Assembly (NCBI GenBank): GCA_002730655.1
Contig: PCAT01000092.1
Span: 1 to 12,359, forward strand
Length of the DNA stretch: 12,359 nucleotides
Direction of reading: 5' to 3'
Source: Balneola sp.
Lineage (GTDB): Bacteria > Bacteroidota > Rhodothermia > Balneolales > Balneolaceae
Part shown: in pieces, positions 1-7,058 of the stretch
Layout of the letters: each line of letters opens with the position of its first letter
Position numbering within the stretch: the stretch's first letter is position 1
Program-made: the position numbers and the translations under genes
Notes under the pieces: generated by a model
Seen by the model: the letters and a program-made list of their open reading frames with translations, nothing else
Told to the model about the DNA's origin: nothing
Database searches by the model: none

Positions 1-169
1 AATAACCTTACTTGGTTGGTGGGCATATTTGAGTGTTACTGAATACGCACCTCATGAATGGTTTAACCAATTAAGTCCATACGCTTTGGCTACTATTTTA
101 GTACAATGGGGTTTAGCTTTAGCACTGATAAGAATTGTCCAAAATAAAATTTGGCCACAGAATACTTAA
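1..169 (+). CDS. C-terminus of a membrane transporter, probably NSS (sodium:neurotransmitter symporter) family
   Basis: Only the last 55 codons are present; the frame begins at base 2 and stops with TAA at 167-169. The fragment shows the end of one hydrophobic helix (residues about 1-16, with a WW pair at 6-7), a short polar link containing HEWFNQLSPY, a second hydrophobic helix (about 28-46, containing VQWG) and a short basic tail. This two-helix ending resembles the TM11-TM12 end of 12-helix bacterial NSS symporters, which couple amino acid or amine uptake to sodium. The assignment rests on pattern memory of a short fragment without any catalytic or ion-binding residue, so other polytopic transporters remain possible. 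It is convergent with the cyclophilin gene, with 66 bases between the stop codons. Confidence 0.5.
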   Translation, partial: ITLLGWWAYLSVTEYAPHEWFNQLSPYALATILVQWGLALALIRIVQNKIWPQNT

Positions 170-235
170 TTCCATAGCAAAATTATAAGTTGTATTAGAC
201 GCCTTCTAACCCTTTTTTAAGGAATATTGACTGGA

Positions 236-739
236 TCAATTTTCATCCAGTAACTCATTCCACATTGTTACTTCTTTAACTTGTGAGAGTAGTGTTTCCG
301 TTGAACCAATTATTTCGACTTTTTCGATGATATCACCTTTTTGTATAATGTTTACAATATTTTGGTCTTTTTGACTAATAATCTGTCCAAATATCGAATG
401 TTTGTCATCTAACCAAGGAGTTGCAACATGTGTGATGAAAAATTGACTACCATTTGTACCAGGTCCTGCATTCGCCATTGATAATTTACCGGGTTTATTA
501 TGACGTAAGTTAGGTACAAATTCGTCTTCAAATCGATAACCAGGTCCGCCTACACCGCTGCCAAGCGGGCAACCACCTTGTATCATAAAATCTGGTATAA
601 CTCTATGAAAGGTCAATCCATCATAAAAACCACGTTGACATAAATTAACAAAATTAGCTACAGTTTTTGGTGTGTGATCAGGGAATAGTTCGAGATGAAT
701 AATTCCTCTAGAAGTGTGAAGGTTTGTTTGTATTGACAT
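236..739 (-). CDS. Cyclophilin-type peptidyl-prolyl cis-trans isomerase
   Basis: A 167-residue single-domain cyclophilin that interconverts cis and trans X-Pro bonds during protein folding. The active site is complete compared with human CypA: Arg46 (CypA Arg55) in FHRVIP, Phe51-Met52-Gln54 in DFMIQGG, the MANAGPGTNGSQFFIT block at 88-103, Trp109-Leu110 and His114. The length matches minimal bacterial cyclophilins. No signal peptide or lipobox is visible, so it is predicted to be cytoplasmic, although it follows four exported proteins. The start is ATG with no Shine-Dalgarno match. It is the last gene of the minus-strand envelope operon, 33 bases after the PagL-like gene, and may be co-transcribed as a folding factor or simply be a passenger. 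Confidence 0.95.
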   Translation of the reverse strand: MSIQTNLHTSRGIIHLELFPDHTPKTVANFVNLCQRGFYDGLTFHRVIPDFMIQGGCPLGSGVGGPGYRFEDEFVPNLRHNKPGKLSMANAGPGTNGSQFFITHVATPWLDDKHSIFGQIISQKDQNIVNIIQKGDIIEKVEIIGSTETLLSQVKEVTMWNELLDEN

Positions 740-772
740 ATTTTGGGTGGATGTAATGTCTTGTTTAGATAT

Positions 773-1447
773 TTAATCTGTAAGATAAGATAATCTTAAT
801 AACAAGTATATAGAGTCTATACCAGGATTTTGTTTACCTGTTTGTGCGTTTGAAATATGATGATATGCTGCACCAAAACAAACGATATAGTTCTTCCCTA
901 ATGCTTGTTCAATAGTTGTTTGCAACTCAAAATTAAAATTTAGTTTACGTCCTTTATCCGTAGGAAATATATCCGACATATAACTTAATCCACCATAAAT
1001 CGTGTTTCTTAATTTTACTGATTTATTAAAGTGAGTTGTTGAACTTAAACCTAAAGGATCTAACGACCAGCCGTGTACATTATCAAGTCTGCCTCCCTCA
1101 TCACGCTTTGAATAGGTGTAACTTATAATGGGATGTAAACGTACACTTAAGTTAAAATTAGTTCCAAAAATCAGTAATGAATAAGGTGAAATGAAACCAA
1201 TACCAGCCCGCTGAGAAGATGAGTAGGGTGTTTTACCCAACAAAATATAAGAGGTTGGGGAATAAGAATACTCTAAAAAAAGAACATGAGTTGATAAAAC
1301 TGGATTCTTATGTAATGTAGTCTTAGAAATCGTCTCCTGTGCAAATAGTTTTATGGGAAAAAGTCCTCCAAATATGAAAATAATAGTAATTAGTATAAAC
1401 CATAAATTTTTTATCACATTAACTGAGTTATTTAAAAAAAAAGTCAC
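773..1447 (-). CDS. PagL-like lipid A 3-O-deacylase / acyloxyacyl hydrolase family outer-membrane protein
   Basis: A 224-residue exported protein with a hydrophobic signal sequence (about residues 15-36, likely cleavage at FA|Q) followed by alternating beta-strand-like segments typical of a small outer-membrane barrel. The C-terminal motif HHISNA (196-201) followed by NPGID (207-211) matches the PagL active-site region (PF09411). PagL uses His126, Ser128 and Glu140; here His197 and Ser199 keep the H-x-S spacing, and Asp211 sits exactly 12 residues after Ser, where PagL has Glu. Known members remove the 3-O acyl chain of lipid A. No in-frame ATG exists. The start is GTG at 1447, or a second GTG at 1415-1417 (Val11), which gives a tidier signal peptide beginning MIKNLW. 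A run of nine A (T on the coding strand) at 1434-1442 lies between the two. It follows the DUF5777-like gene by 15 bases. Confidence 0.75.
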   Translation of the reverse strand: MTFFLNNSVNVIKNLWFILITIIFIFGGLFPIKLFAQETISKTTLHKNPVLSTHVLFLEYSYSPTSYILLGKTPYSSSQRAGIGFISPYSLLIFGTNFNLSVRLHPIISYTYSKRDEGGRLDNVHGWSLDPLGLSSTTHFNKSVKLRNTIYGGLSYMSDIFPTDKGRKLNFNFELQTTIEQALGKNYIVCFGAAYHHISNAQTGKQNPGIDSIYLLLRLSYLTD

Positions 1448-1462
1448 TAATAAATGGTTTTA

Positions 1463-2347
1463 TTATGATCTTTTTTTCAGTTGAAACACCCGATGAATGG
1501 CAAAACCCATGCGTATATCACCATTCCAAAAGGAATCTACTGTCTGTCTGATAATGTACTGTTCGGTGAATAGATACCCTGACTGTAAAAATAACTGGAA
1601 TACATGTCCACCGGTTTCAATTTCGTAACTGAATGCCCAATGATGTATAGCTTCAGAAGCTGAGAGTATAGGAACGGTTTCGAATGAAAGAGAATTTCGT
1701 TCATTGAGCTTCAATCTTCCTAGAAACAGGGTGCTAAATATAGTATGTTGAAGCGGAGTTTTGTTCTGTGCTATGAGTGTGTTAAAGTGAGATATTGAGG
1801 GGCTTATTTGAAGTGTAATTTTTGTACCAAATTGGCGAGCTACTAGAATACTACTATGATAGCTTAATCTTTCAGTAAAACTATAATCAAACCTTCGTTC
1901 TTCTAGGGTTTCTAGAGCAGTATTGAGGTATAATCCTACACTTAGGGGCCGGCTATTTGAACTATTTTGCCTATATGGTATCCATTTGAGTCGCATATCA
2001 AAAACATCATCGACACTAGTTCTTCCAATTCCTAGGCTAAGATTCTGTGCTATACCGACATCTAATCCGAGATGAACCGAAGCATTATTATCCAAGCCAA
2101 ATAAATCTCCCCAACCACTGCGAATATGTCCAAAAGAATGTGAAATGGCACTTTGCATTTCACCCTTAGGTACAATACTAACGGTTTGGGCGCTTACTAA
2201 TGAAGTACTTAAAAATAATTCAGGATCGGGCAGTTTATCTAACGATCTCTTGCGTTCCATTTGAGCTTGAACCGACTCTACAATCAGTAAAAGTAGTGTG
2301 CTGCAAAGTAGTAACTTAATAGTAGAAAATTGTAATATTGAATTCAT
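1463..2347 (-). CDS. DUF5777-like outer-membrane beta-barrel protein
   Basis: A 294-residue protein with a clear signal peptide (about residues 10-28, cleavage after VQA) and amphipathic alternating segments through to a C-terminal strand ending near HRVF, as expected for an outer-membrane barrel. The block from about 66 to 125, including SHSFGHI, the DLFGLDNNASVHLGLDVGI run at 81-99 and LSLGIGRTSVDDVFD with a following K-W-I-P, resembles the Bacteroidota DUF5777 family, whose biochemical function is not known to me. Its start overlaps the YceI stop by four bases (ATGA at 2344-2347), so the two are probably translationally coupled. Family assignment is from recalled sequence pattern; the beta-barrel prediction is firmer than the specific DUF. 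Confidence 0.7.
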   Translation of the reverse strand: MNSILQFSTIKLLLCSTLLLLIVESVQAQMERKRSLDKLPDPELFLSTSLVSAQTVSIVPKGEMQSAISHSFGHIRSGWGDLFGLDNNASVHLGLDVGIAQNLSLGIGRTSVDDVFDMRLKWIPYRQNSSNSRPLSVGLYLNTALETLEERRFDYSFTERLSYHSSILVARQFGTKITLQISPSISHFNTLIAQNKTPLQHTIFSTLFLGRLKLNERNSLSFETVPILSASEAIHHWAFSYEIETGGHVFQLFLQSGYLFTEQYIIRQTVDSFWNGDIRMGFAIHRVFQLKKRS

Positions 2348-2913
2348 TGTTTTTCTAAGCGTATATAAATAGATATTTTTTGTATTTGATCGACTTTAAC
2401 TATCAGCAAAGAGGGTGGAACAATTTCAAAATCATCTAGACGAATTTCCCAATTTGCAATTAAGTGTAAGATATTTTGCTCAGCGGTAATTTCCCCAGAA
2501 ACCTCCATTTCTTGGCTTATTCCATGAATACTAAATTTCCCTAAGGTTCTAATTTTTTGAGGTTTCGTCTCAGTCAGATCTACTTGGTCCAGAAGATTTC
2601 CATAAAATTCTGCAAATGGATATTTTTTTGTTTCTAATGTTAACCTCATATCTTTATCGCGCTTTTTTATGCCGCTATCTAGGGTCTCCAAATCTAAATA
2701 AAAATCAACCGAGTTATTGGAGATATTTATGAGACCAGTTAACTGATTACTAGTGCCTGTGAATTCATAAAATGGTACACTTGAGGTAAATGTAGCTGTT
2801 CCATTTTCTGCATAGTAGTTTTGTGCATGAAGTTGTATAGTTAAGTAAATGAATACAATAAACTGTATTAAATACCATTTAACATGTGATCTAATTATTT
2901 TTTGCACCTTCAT
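2344..2913 (-). CDS. YceI-like periplasmic lipocalin-fold protein
   Basis: A 189-residue exported protein. The hydrophobic signal segment covers about residues 13-30 with likely cleavage at HA|QN. The mature part carries the YceI pattern: FTSSVPFYEFTGTSNQLTG (42-60), a conserved SVDFYLDLETLDSG strand (68-81), RDKDMR and the KKYPFAEFYG motif (96-105), then FSIHGISQEMEVSGEI (127-142). Characterised YceI proteins are eight-stranded barrels that bind long isoprenoids such as ubiquinone or polyprenyl chains; the ligand here is unknown. The gene overlaps the cytochrome gene upstream by 23 bases and the DUF5777-like gene downstream by 4 bases, so these three are tightly coupled. A quinone- or isoprenoid-related role beside a cytochrome is attractive but is inference. 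Confidence 0.85.
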   Translation of the reverse strand: MKVQKIIRSHVKWYLIQFIVFIYLTIQLHAQNYYAENGTATFTSSVPFYEFTGTSNQLTGLINISNNSVDFYLDLETLDSGIKKRDKDMRLTLETKKYPFAEFYGNLLDQVDLTETKPQKIRTLGKFSIHGISQEMEVSGEITAEQNILHLIANWEIRLDDFEIVPPSLLIVKVDQIQKISIYIRLEKQ

Positions 2914-3319
2914 TAATCCATGTTTTTATTATTTCTATTTCATCACCCGTTAAATAAGGACCTCCAGTGGGCATTTGTTGGAGCTGAAATCTCGGGGTTT
3001 CTAACAATACGTCATATAGTCCACTATTCTCTGCATCTCCTGGGACTACTACATTCGACTTCCAATTACGTCCCTCATTATTCATAACGGCCTCATAATT
3101 GTCCAAATTTATTCCTGCGGTATTACCATGACAAGAGATGCAGTATTGCTGCAATATAGGTTGAACCTCAGATTGAAACGATACATTTTGTGCTTGTTCA
3201 CCAATAATTTCTTCCACATTTGTCATACATTGTAAGCTTAATGCGCCAAAAATTATCATGAACTTATACATATTGGCTTTTATATTAGATTTATGTAAAT
3301 GAAATTTGCGCTTACTCAT
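2891..3319 (-). CDS. Monohaem c-type cytochrome lipoprotein
   Basis: This encodes a small exported haem protein. The single haem-binding motif is CISCH (Cys60, Cys63, His64), preceded by a conserved F-x-x-E-V-Q-P-I-L-x-x-Y region (48-59). Met116 in QQMPTGG is the likely distal haem ligand, and the C-terminus has the typical T-W-I-N-E-G-A ending. Residues 22-31 form a lipobox-type signal ending LSLQC, so Cys31 is probably lipidated. The first ATG (3317-3319) gives 142 residues, but the second in-frame ATG at 3269-3271 (Met17) gives a shorter, more typical lipoprotein signal, and I consider it at least as likely. It is the first gene of the envelope operon and overlaps YceI by 23 bases. The electron donor and acceptor cannot be deduced; no oxidase or dehydrogenase lies in the window. 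Confidence 0.88.
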   Translation of the reverse strand: MSKRKFHLHKSNIKANMYKFMIIFGALSLQCMTNVEEIIGEQAQNVSFQSEVQPILQQYCISCHGNTAGINLDNYEAVMNNEGRNWKSNVVVPGDAENSGLYDVLLETPRFQLQQMPTGGPYLTGDEIEIIKTWINEGAKNN

Positions 3320-3531
3320 GTATCAACCTAAATAGATATTTATCGTAAAATACTTTAATTAGAATACATTCTGAGAATGAATTTATAAATTCAGTATATA
3401 TGAAAATAGAAGTGACCATTTTTTTCTATTAATATCAGTGTACAGTTTGCTTAGTATATTATGTAATTATTGCTTCGTCAAAGAGACATCAAGTGAAATA
3501 ATAAACCAACAAATAATATTTATACAATCTA
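3320..3531. other. Divergent intergenic region between the cytochrome operon and the HD hydrolase gene
   Basis: These 212 very AT-rich bases must contain the promoters of two divergent transcripts. I found no exact match to the Bacteroidota -7 element TAnnTTTG in either direction. The nearest + strand look-alike is TACAGTTTG at 3441-3449, which has one extra base. The clearest structure is the symmetric repeat cluster at 3361-3393, described separately. No small ORF or structured RNA is evident. Confidence 0.5.
3361..3393. repeat. Cluster of alternating inverted repeats and a 16-base perfect palindrome, candidate operator
   Basis: Reading +, the pentamer AGAAT (3361-3365) is followed by its complement ATTCT (3368-3372) and AGAAT again (3374-3378). 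Together these give the 13-base inverted repeat CATTCT-G-AGAATG at 3367-3379. Directly overlapping is the perfect palindrome TGAATTTATAAATTCA (3378-3393). The block lies 42 bases upstream of the first ATG of the cytochrome operon, a plausible place for a regulator to bind. AT-rich DNA produces palindromes by chance, so function is unproven. Confidence 0.45.
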
Positions 3532-4092
3532 ATGAATAAAGAATCTGCTTATTTACTGCTGAATAAATACATAACAACAAAATCTCTGTTAAATCATTCA
3601 CAAATGGTAGCCATTGCTATGCAGGCATATGCCCAAAAACTAAAAAAGGATGAAAATAGCACTCATAATTGGTGGTTGTGCGGATTATTACATGACATTG
3701 ACTGGGAAAAATATCCCGAGCAACATCCCAACTATGCGATAGAGCATATTTTCCCAGAGATTGAATTACCAGATGAAGTACAACATGCAATCCTAGCTCA
3801 TGCGCCTAGTAGAACAGGTGTAATTGCCGAATCTGAAATGGATCGTTATTTATTTGCTTGTGATGAACTATCAGGTTTTATACATGCTGTGTCTTTAATG
3901 AGACCGACAGCGTATGATGGGATGAAAGTTAAGTCAGTTACGAAAAAATTAAAAACTCTTAACTTTGCTGCAAATGTTTCTCGAGTCGATATTAATAATG
4001 GCGTTGAGCTAATTGGTGAAAAATTATCCGATCATATTCTTTTTTTAATTGATGTATTTCAAGACGCAAAACAGAAGAATCTAATTAACTAA
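3532..4092 (+). CDS. HD-superfamily metal-dependent hydrolase (COG2316-like)
   Basis: A 186-residue cytoplasmic protein with the HD phosphohydrolase signature: His22 in LLNHSQMV, the His54-Asp55 doublet in GLLHDIDWEKYP, His65, His90 in AILAHAPS and Asp111 in FACDELSGF. These residues would hold one or two metal ions. The order of blocks, including the DELSG-F-I-x-A segment, RPT (124-126) and the KVKSVTKKLK-x-x-x-FAANV stretch, resembles the COG2316 group of predicted HD hydrolases, whose substrate is not established. It lacks a signal peptide or a second domain. The start is ATG with no Shine-Dalgarno match in the AT-rich leader. It is followed by mltG in the same direction after 77 bases, and a small palindrome begins at its stop codon. 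Confidence 0.88.
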   Translation: MNKESAYLLLNKYITTKSLLNHSQMVAIAMQAYAQKLKKDENSTHNWWLCGLLHDIDWEKYPEQHPNYAIEHIFPEIELPDEVQHAILAHAPSRTGVIAESEMDRYLFACDELSGFIHAVSLMRPTAYDGMKVKSVTKKLKTLNFAANVSRVDINNGVELIGEKLSDHILFLIDVFQDAKQKNLIN

Positions 4093-4108
4093 ATATTCTA
4101 TGAATATT
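4092..4108 (+). repeat. Inverted repeat at the end of the HD hydrolase gene
   Basis: AATATTC-TAT-GAATATT is a perfect 7-base inverted repeat with a 3-base loop, beginning at the last base of the stop codon. It has no GC and no following T tract, so it is a weak terminator candidate. It could equally be a binding site upstream of mltG. Confidence 0.35.
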
Positions 4109-4169
4109 CAGAAACCGTTTATGCGAACCTTATCTTATATATGCAACTAGTGTATATATCTTAACACAT

Positions 4170-5213
4170 ATGAAACCATTTATACTGCAAATAGCTTTTT
4201 TTTTAGCGTCTTTTTTATTAGTGTTTTACCCCAGAAACTATCTTTTACATTCAGATAGATTCCTCCAAAAGTCATTATCCTCTCAGGACGATATCTCATT
4301 ATACTTTGATCATGCACAACCAATGGATAGTGTTTTTTGCTTATTAGAAAAAAAAGGTTTATCCATGAATTCAGAGATTTTTAATTGGGCAAGACGTTTA
4401 TCAGGTTGGAAATCAGTGCCAAAAGGTCATTATTTAGTTTCTAATAACAGTTCTTTGGATCAATTATTAGAAAAACTTGGAAGGGGGTTACAGGATCCAA
4501 TTTCACTGACAATACTTCCTGGGAAGAATATTGAATCAATAATTGAGCAACTAGATCGTCAAAGTTTATATGGTGTGAATGATTTCCTCGAAGTCCTAAA
4601 TGATGAGACCTGGTTATCAGAAATTAACTCAAACACGACTCGAGTACTTGGACAATTATATCCAGAGACTTACAGTGTTTATTGGACCGATAAACCTAAG
4701 ACTATCATTGGTCGATTAATAAGCGAGAGTACTAAAGCCTTATCAAATTTTATTGACGGAGATCCATTCACATCATCCCAATGGGAAGAAATTATCATCA
4801 TGGCTTCAATAATTGAATGGGAATACAGATTTGAGGAGGAAAAAAAACGGATTGGAGGACTGTATTGGAATCGTTTAAATAAAAATATGAGGTTACAAGC
4901 AGATCCAACAGTAAATTTTGCCTTAGGTGAGCGCAGAAGATTATTGTATGAAGACTATAATTTTGAGCACCCATACAATACCTATCAAATTAATGGTTTA
5001 CCGCCTGGCCCTATAACCAATCCTTCTTATAGCAGTTTAGAGGCTGCTGCGAACCCGGAAAGTCATGAGTACTTGTATATGGTAGCTAGTCCTAATGGCA
5101 CACACAAATTTAGCACTAGTTATGAAGATCATCTAAAAGCTAGCAAAATTTGGAGAGATTGGATCCAAGAACAATACCGAATCAAAAAGCAGCTGGAACA
5201 ATCATCATTTTAA
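4170..5213 (+). CDS. mltG: Endolytic murein transglycosylase MltG (YceG-like)
   Basis: A 347-residue inner-membrane protein that cleaves nascent glycan strands to set their length. An N-terminal membrane anchor spans about residues 4-21. A region resembling the LysM-like subdomain follows (about 80-105, WKSVPKGHYLVSNNSSLDQL). The catalytic domain includes ASIIEWE (212-218), with Glu216 matching the catalytic Glu of E. coli MltG (SIVE block), then NRLNKNMRLQADPTV (234-248), YNTY (269-272), GLPPGPI (276-282), NP (284-285) and the GTHKFS block (310-315). All hallmark motifs are present and the length is normal for the family. The start is ATG with no Shine-Dalgarno match. It runs convergently into the LpoA-like gene with only 5 bases between the stop codons. 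Confidence 0.95.
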   Translation: MKPFILQIAFFLASFLLVFYPRNYLLHSDRFLQKSLSSQDDISLYFDHAQPMDSVFCLLEKKGLSMNSEIFNWARRLSGWKSVPKGHYLVSNNSSLDQLLEKLGRGLQDPISLTILPGKNIESIIEQLDRQSLYGVNDFLEVLNDETWLSEINSNTTRVLGQLYPETYSVYWTDKPKTIIGRLISESTKALSNFIDGDPFTSSQWEEIIIMASIIEWEYRFEEEKKRIGGLYWNRLNKNMRLQADPTVNFALGERRRLLYEDYNFEHPYNTYQINGLPPGPITNPSYSSLEAAANPESHEYLYMVASPNGTHKFSTSYEDHLKASKIWRDWIQEQYRIKKQLEQSSF

Positions 5214-5218
5214 GCGAC

Positions 5219-7042
5219 TCAATTTTGTTCATTAATAGTTTGGAAAGAGGGGATATGCTGAATAAATACCGAAGAATTGACGTGAGTGTTAAAAAAATCA
5301 ATAGTAAATGCGTATCCATTGTAGGCTGAGGATTTTTTAATACTATTTTTTAAGGCCTTAGGATTTTTAGCTGAGTATAATTCATGCATAACATAATAAG
5401 CTACGTCGAACCCTATATAACTAAAGTTAGTAGGGTAATCACCGTATCGTTCTTTGTATGAAGAGGCAAATAGTTGGGTCTTATTTTGAGTAGTGTCAAC
5501 TGCAAAGCCTCTACTAAAATAAATATCGGTTTCTGGAAGCCTAGAGGTATTAATATTTACACCACCCCATTCTTCTGATCCTAGTATGTCAATTGTACTT
5601 CGCATAGCTTCTAGGTCTGTAAGTAGTGATTCTATTAGTGTTTGAGCAATAGTTCCCGTGAATGGGGCATAAACAGCGTCAATGATAGTTACACTATCTA
5701 ATGTATCGGTGGTGAAATATTGGGTGAAATCTGTTATTCCATAACCTCGCTCTTCAAGATTTTCTACAAAATTATAGGCTACAAATGCTCCCATTCTCTC
5801 AGATTCTCTTAGAAATGAGTGAGCAGCTGTTTCTCCTAAGCTACCTTGTTCGGCTATGATGCCGAGAGTATCATAGCCGAGGGTTTCTACGGCATACCTA
5901 GCCAATTTAGCTCCTTGAGAACTGAAACTAGGATTAACTTGGAACATGTAATTATTATGAAGATCTAAACTATCGGCATTGGCAAGAGGTAAAAATAGTG
6001 GAGTATTATATTCTTCTGCGAGTGGAGCATATGATGGTGCTTCGTTGGAGAATAGGGGTCCAATTATAGCACTGACTCGATCAGAAATAACAAGTGACGA
6101 AAATTGGGTATGGGCGAAATGATCTGAATTTGATTTTTGGACACTTACTTCACTATTTCTAGATGTGGTATCACTTGTAGTTTTATATATAAGAAAAAAT
6201 TTTGCATCTGGAGTGTTGGCATTAAACTCTTCTGCTGCAAATGACATACCTTTATATAAATCCTGAACTACAGTGTATCTAGGATCATCTAACGAATATG
6301 TGGGAAGTAATATCCCCAACCGGTAATGAAAACCATTAGGCACAGTATACTGCTTAATTGGGTCATATCTACTTTGGTACTGAACAGGTACGGATAATTG
6401 TTGTTTAACTCTACTTAAGGTTAGGTTATCACTCTCACCAGACATTTCAGCCAATTGTTCTACATCTGATAATAATGATTTAGCAAGCTCATAAGGAATA
6501 GTGTATATGAGCTCTTGTAATATATTAGCTTTAAGCTGTAAAGGGTAAATATCAGTAAGTAATTGTACTAAATCGGTTGGACTCAAGTATCCTAAAATAT
6601 CTTCGACGAATGTAGCAGCTCTATTTTTTTGGTCCTCGGTTAGGCTAGAATGAATGGATAGGGCGTATGCCTGCTCTAATGCGGAGGAATGGTTATTTAG
6701 ATAGAATAATATTTTAGCTTTTGCTAAACCTGCTTCGATATTCCACCAAATAGACTCTTCTAAACTAAAAATATTGATCAAGCTTGAAAAGTAAATTAAA
6801 GCTTTGCTATAATCTCCCAAACGCAGATGACTACTAGCGAGATAATAATATTCTGCTTCAGAAGTAGGAGTTAAATATTGTTTTATAATTATACTATCTT
6901 GGCCTTGCTCATATAATGATAGAAGTTCATGATACTGTATTTGCTGTGGAGGAGATTGAGCTACGACTATGTTCTGCGATGGAACCGTTTTTAAAAATGA
7001 TATGAATAATGTTATTAGTAAGTAAATAATCGATTTTGTCAT
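5219..7042 (-). CDS. Exported TPR plus type-1 periplasmic-binding-fold protein (LivJ/LpoA-like)
   Basis: A 607-residue exported protein with a signal peptide (about residues 4-28, VVA|Q cleavage). Residues about 35-130 contain helical repeats of TPR type (AEYYYLASSHLRLGDYSKAL at 63-82 is a good unit). From about 240 a type-1 periplasmic-binding domain (Peripla_BP_6/LivJ fold) starts with RLGILLPTYS, continues through AAEEFNA, VSAIIGPLFS (323-332), the PLFLPLANAD stretch (348-357) and YMFQVNPSFSSQGAKLARY, and ends near 600. There are no cysteines at all, so it is not a lipoprotein. No ABC permease or ATPase lies nearby. TPR plus a type-1 PBP domain is the architecture of LpoA, the activator of PBP1A, and mltG is the convergent neighbour; an uptake receptor is the alternative. 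It is the last gene of the efp operon, 16 bases after guaA. An AAGG 8 bases before ATG is the only Shine-Dalgarno-like sequence noticed. Confidence 0.8.
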   Translation of the reverse strand: MTKSIIYLLITLFISFLKTVPSQNIVVAQSPPQQIQYHELLSLYEQGQDSIIIKQYLTPTSEAEYYYLASSHLRLGDYSKALIYFSSLINIFSLEESIWWNIEAGLAKAKILFYLNNHSSALEQAYALSIHSSLTEDQKNRAATFVEDILGYLSPTDLVQLLTDIYPLQLKANILQELIYTIPYELAKSLLSDVEQLAEMSGESDNLTLSRVKQQLSVPVQYQSRYDPIKQYTVPNGFHYRLGILLPTYSLDDPRYTVVQDLYKGMSFAAEEFNANTPDAKFFLIYKTTSDTTSRNSEVSVQKSNSDHFAHTQFSSLVISDRVSAIIGPLFSNEAPSYAPLAEEYNTPLFLPLANADSLDLHNNYMFQVNPSFSSQGAKLARYAVETLGYDTLGIIAEQGSLGETAAHSFLRESERMGAFVAYNFVENLEERGYGITDFTQYFTTDTLDSVTIIDAVYAPFTGTIAQTLIESLLTDLEAMRSTIDILGSEEWGGVNINTSRLPETDIYFSRGFAVDTTQNKTQLFASSYKERYGDYPTNFSYIGFDVAYYVMHELYSAKNPKALKNSIKKSSAYNGYAFTIDFFNTHVNSSVFIQHIPSFQTINEQN

Positions 7043-7058
7043 AATTTAACCTTATCCT

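Noticed and set aside
211..222. Possible terminator hairpin CCTT-TTTT-AAGG between the left transporter and the cyclophilin gene
   Set aside because: The stem is only 4 base pairs and largely A/T, without a clear flanking T tract. It is too weak to call a terminator even though the convergent layout makes one plausible.
3320..3531. CRISPR array, tRNA or small RNA in the largest gene-free stretch
   Set aside because: There are no repeated units with regular spacers and no cloverleaf or GC-rich stable structure; only short AT-rich palindromes are present.
5196..5230. Inverted repeat GAACAA ... TTGTTC spanning the convergent mltG and LpoA-like stops
   Set aside because: A 6-base stem with a 23-base loop is likely chance in AT-rich DNA. 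The T-rich tail needed for termination is missing on both strands.
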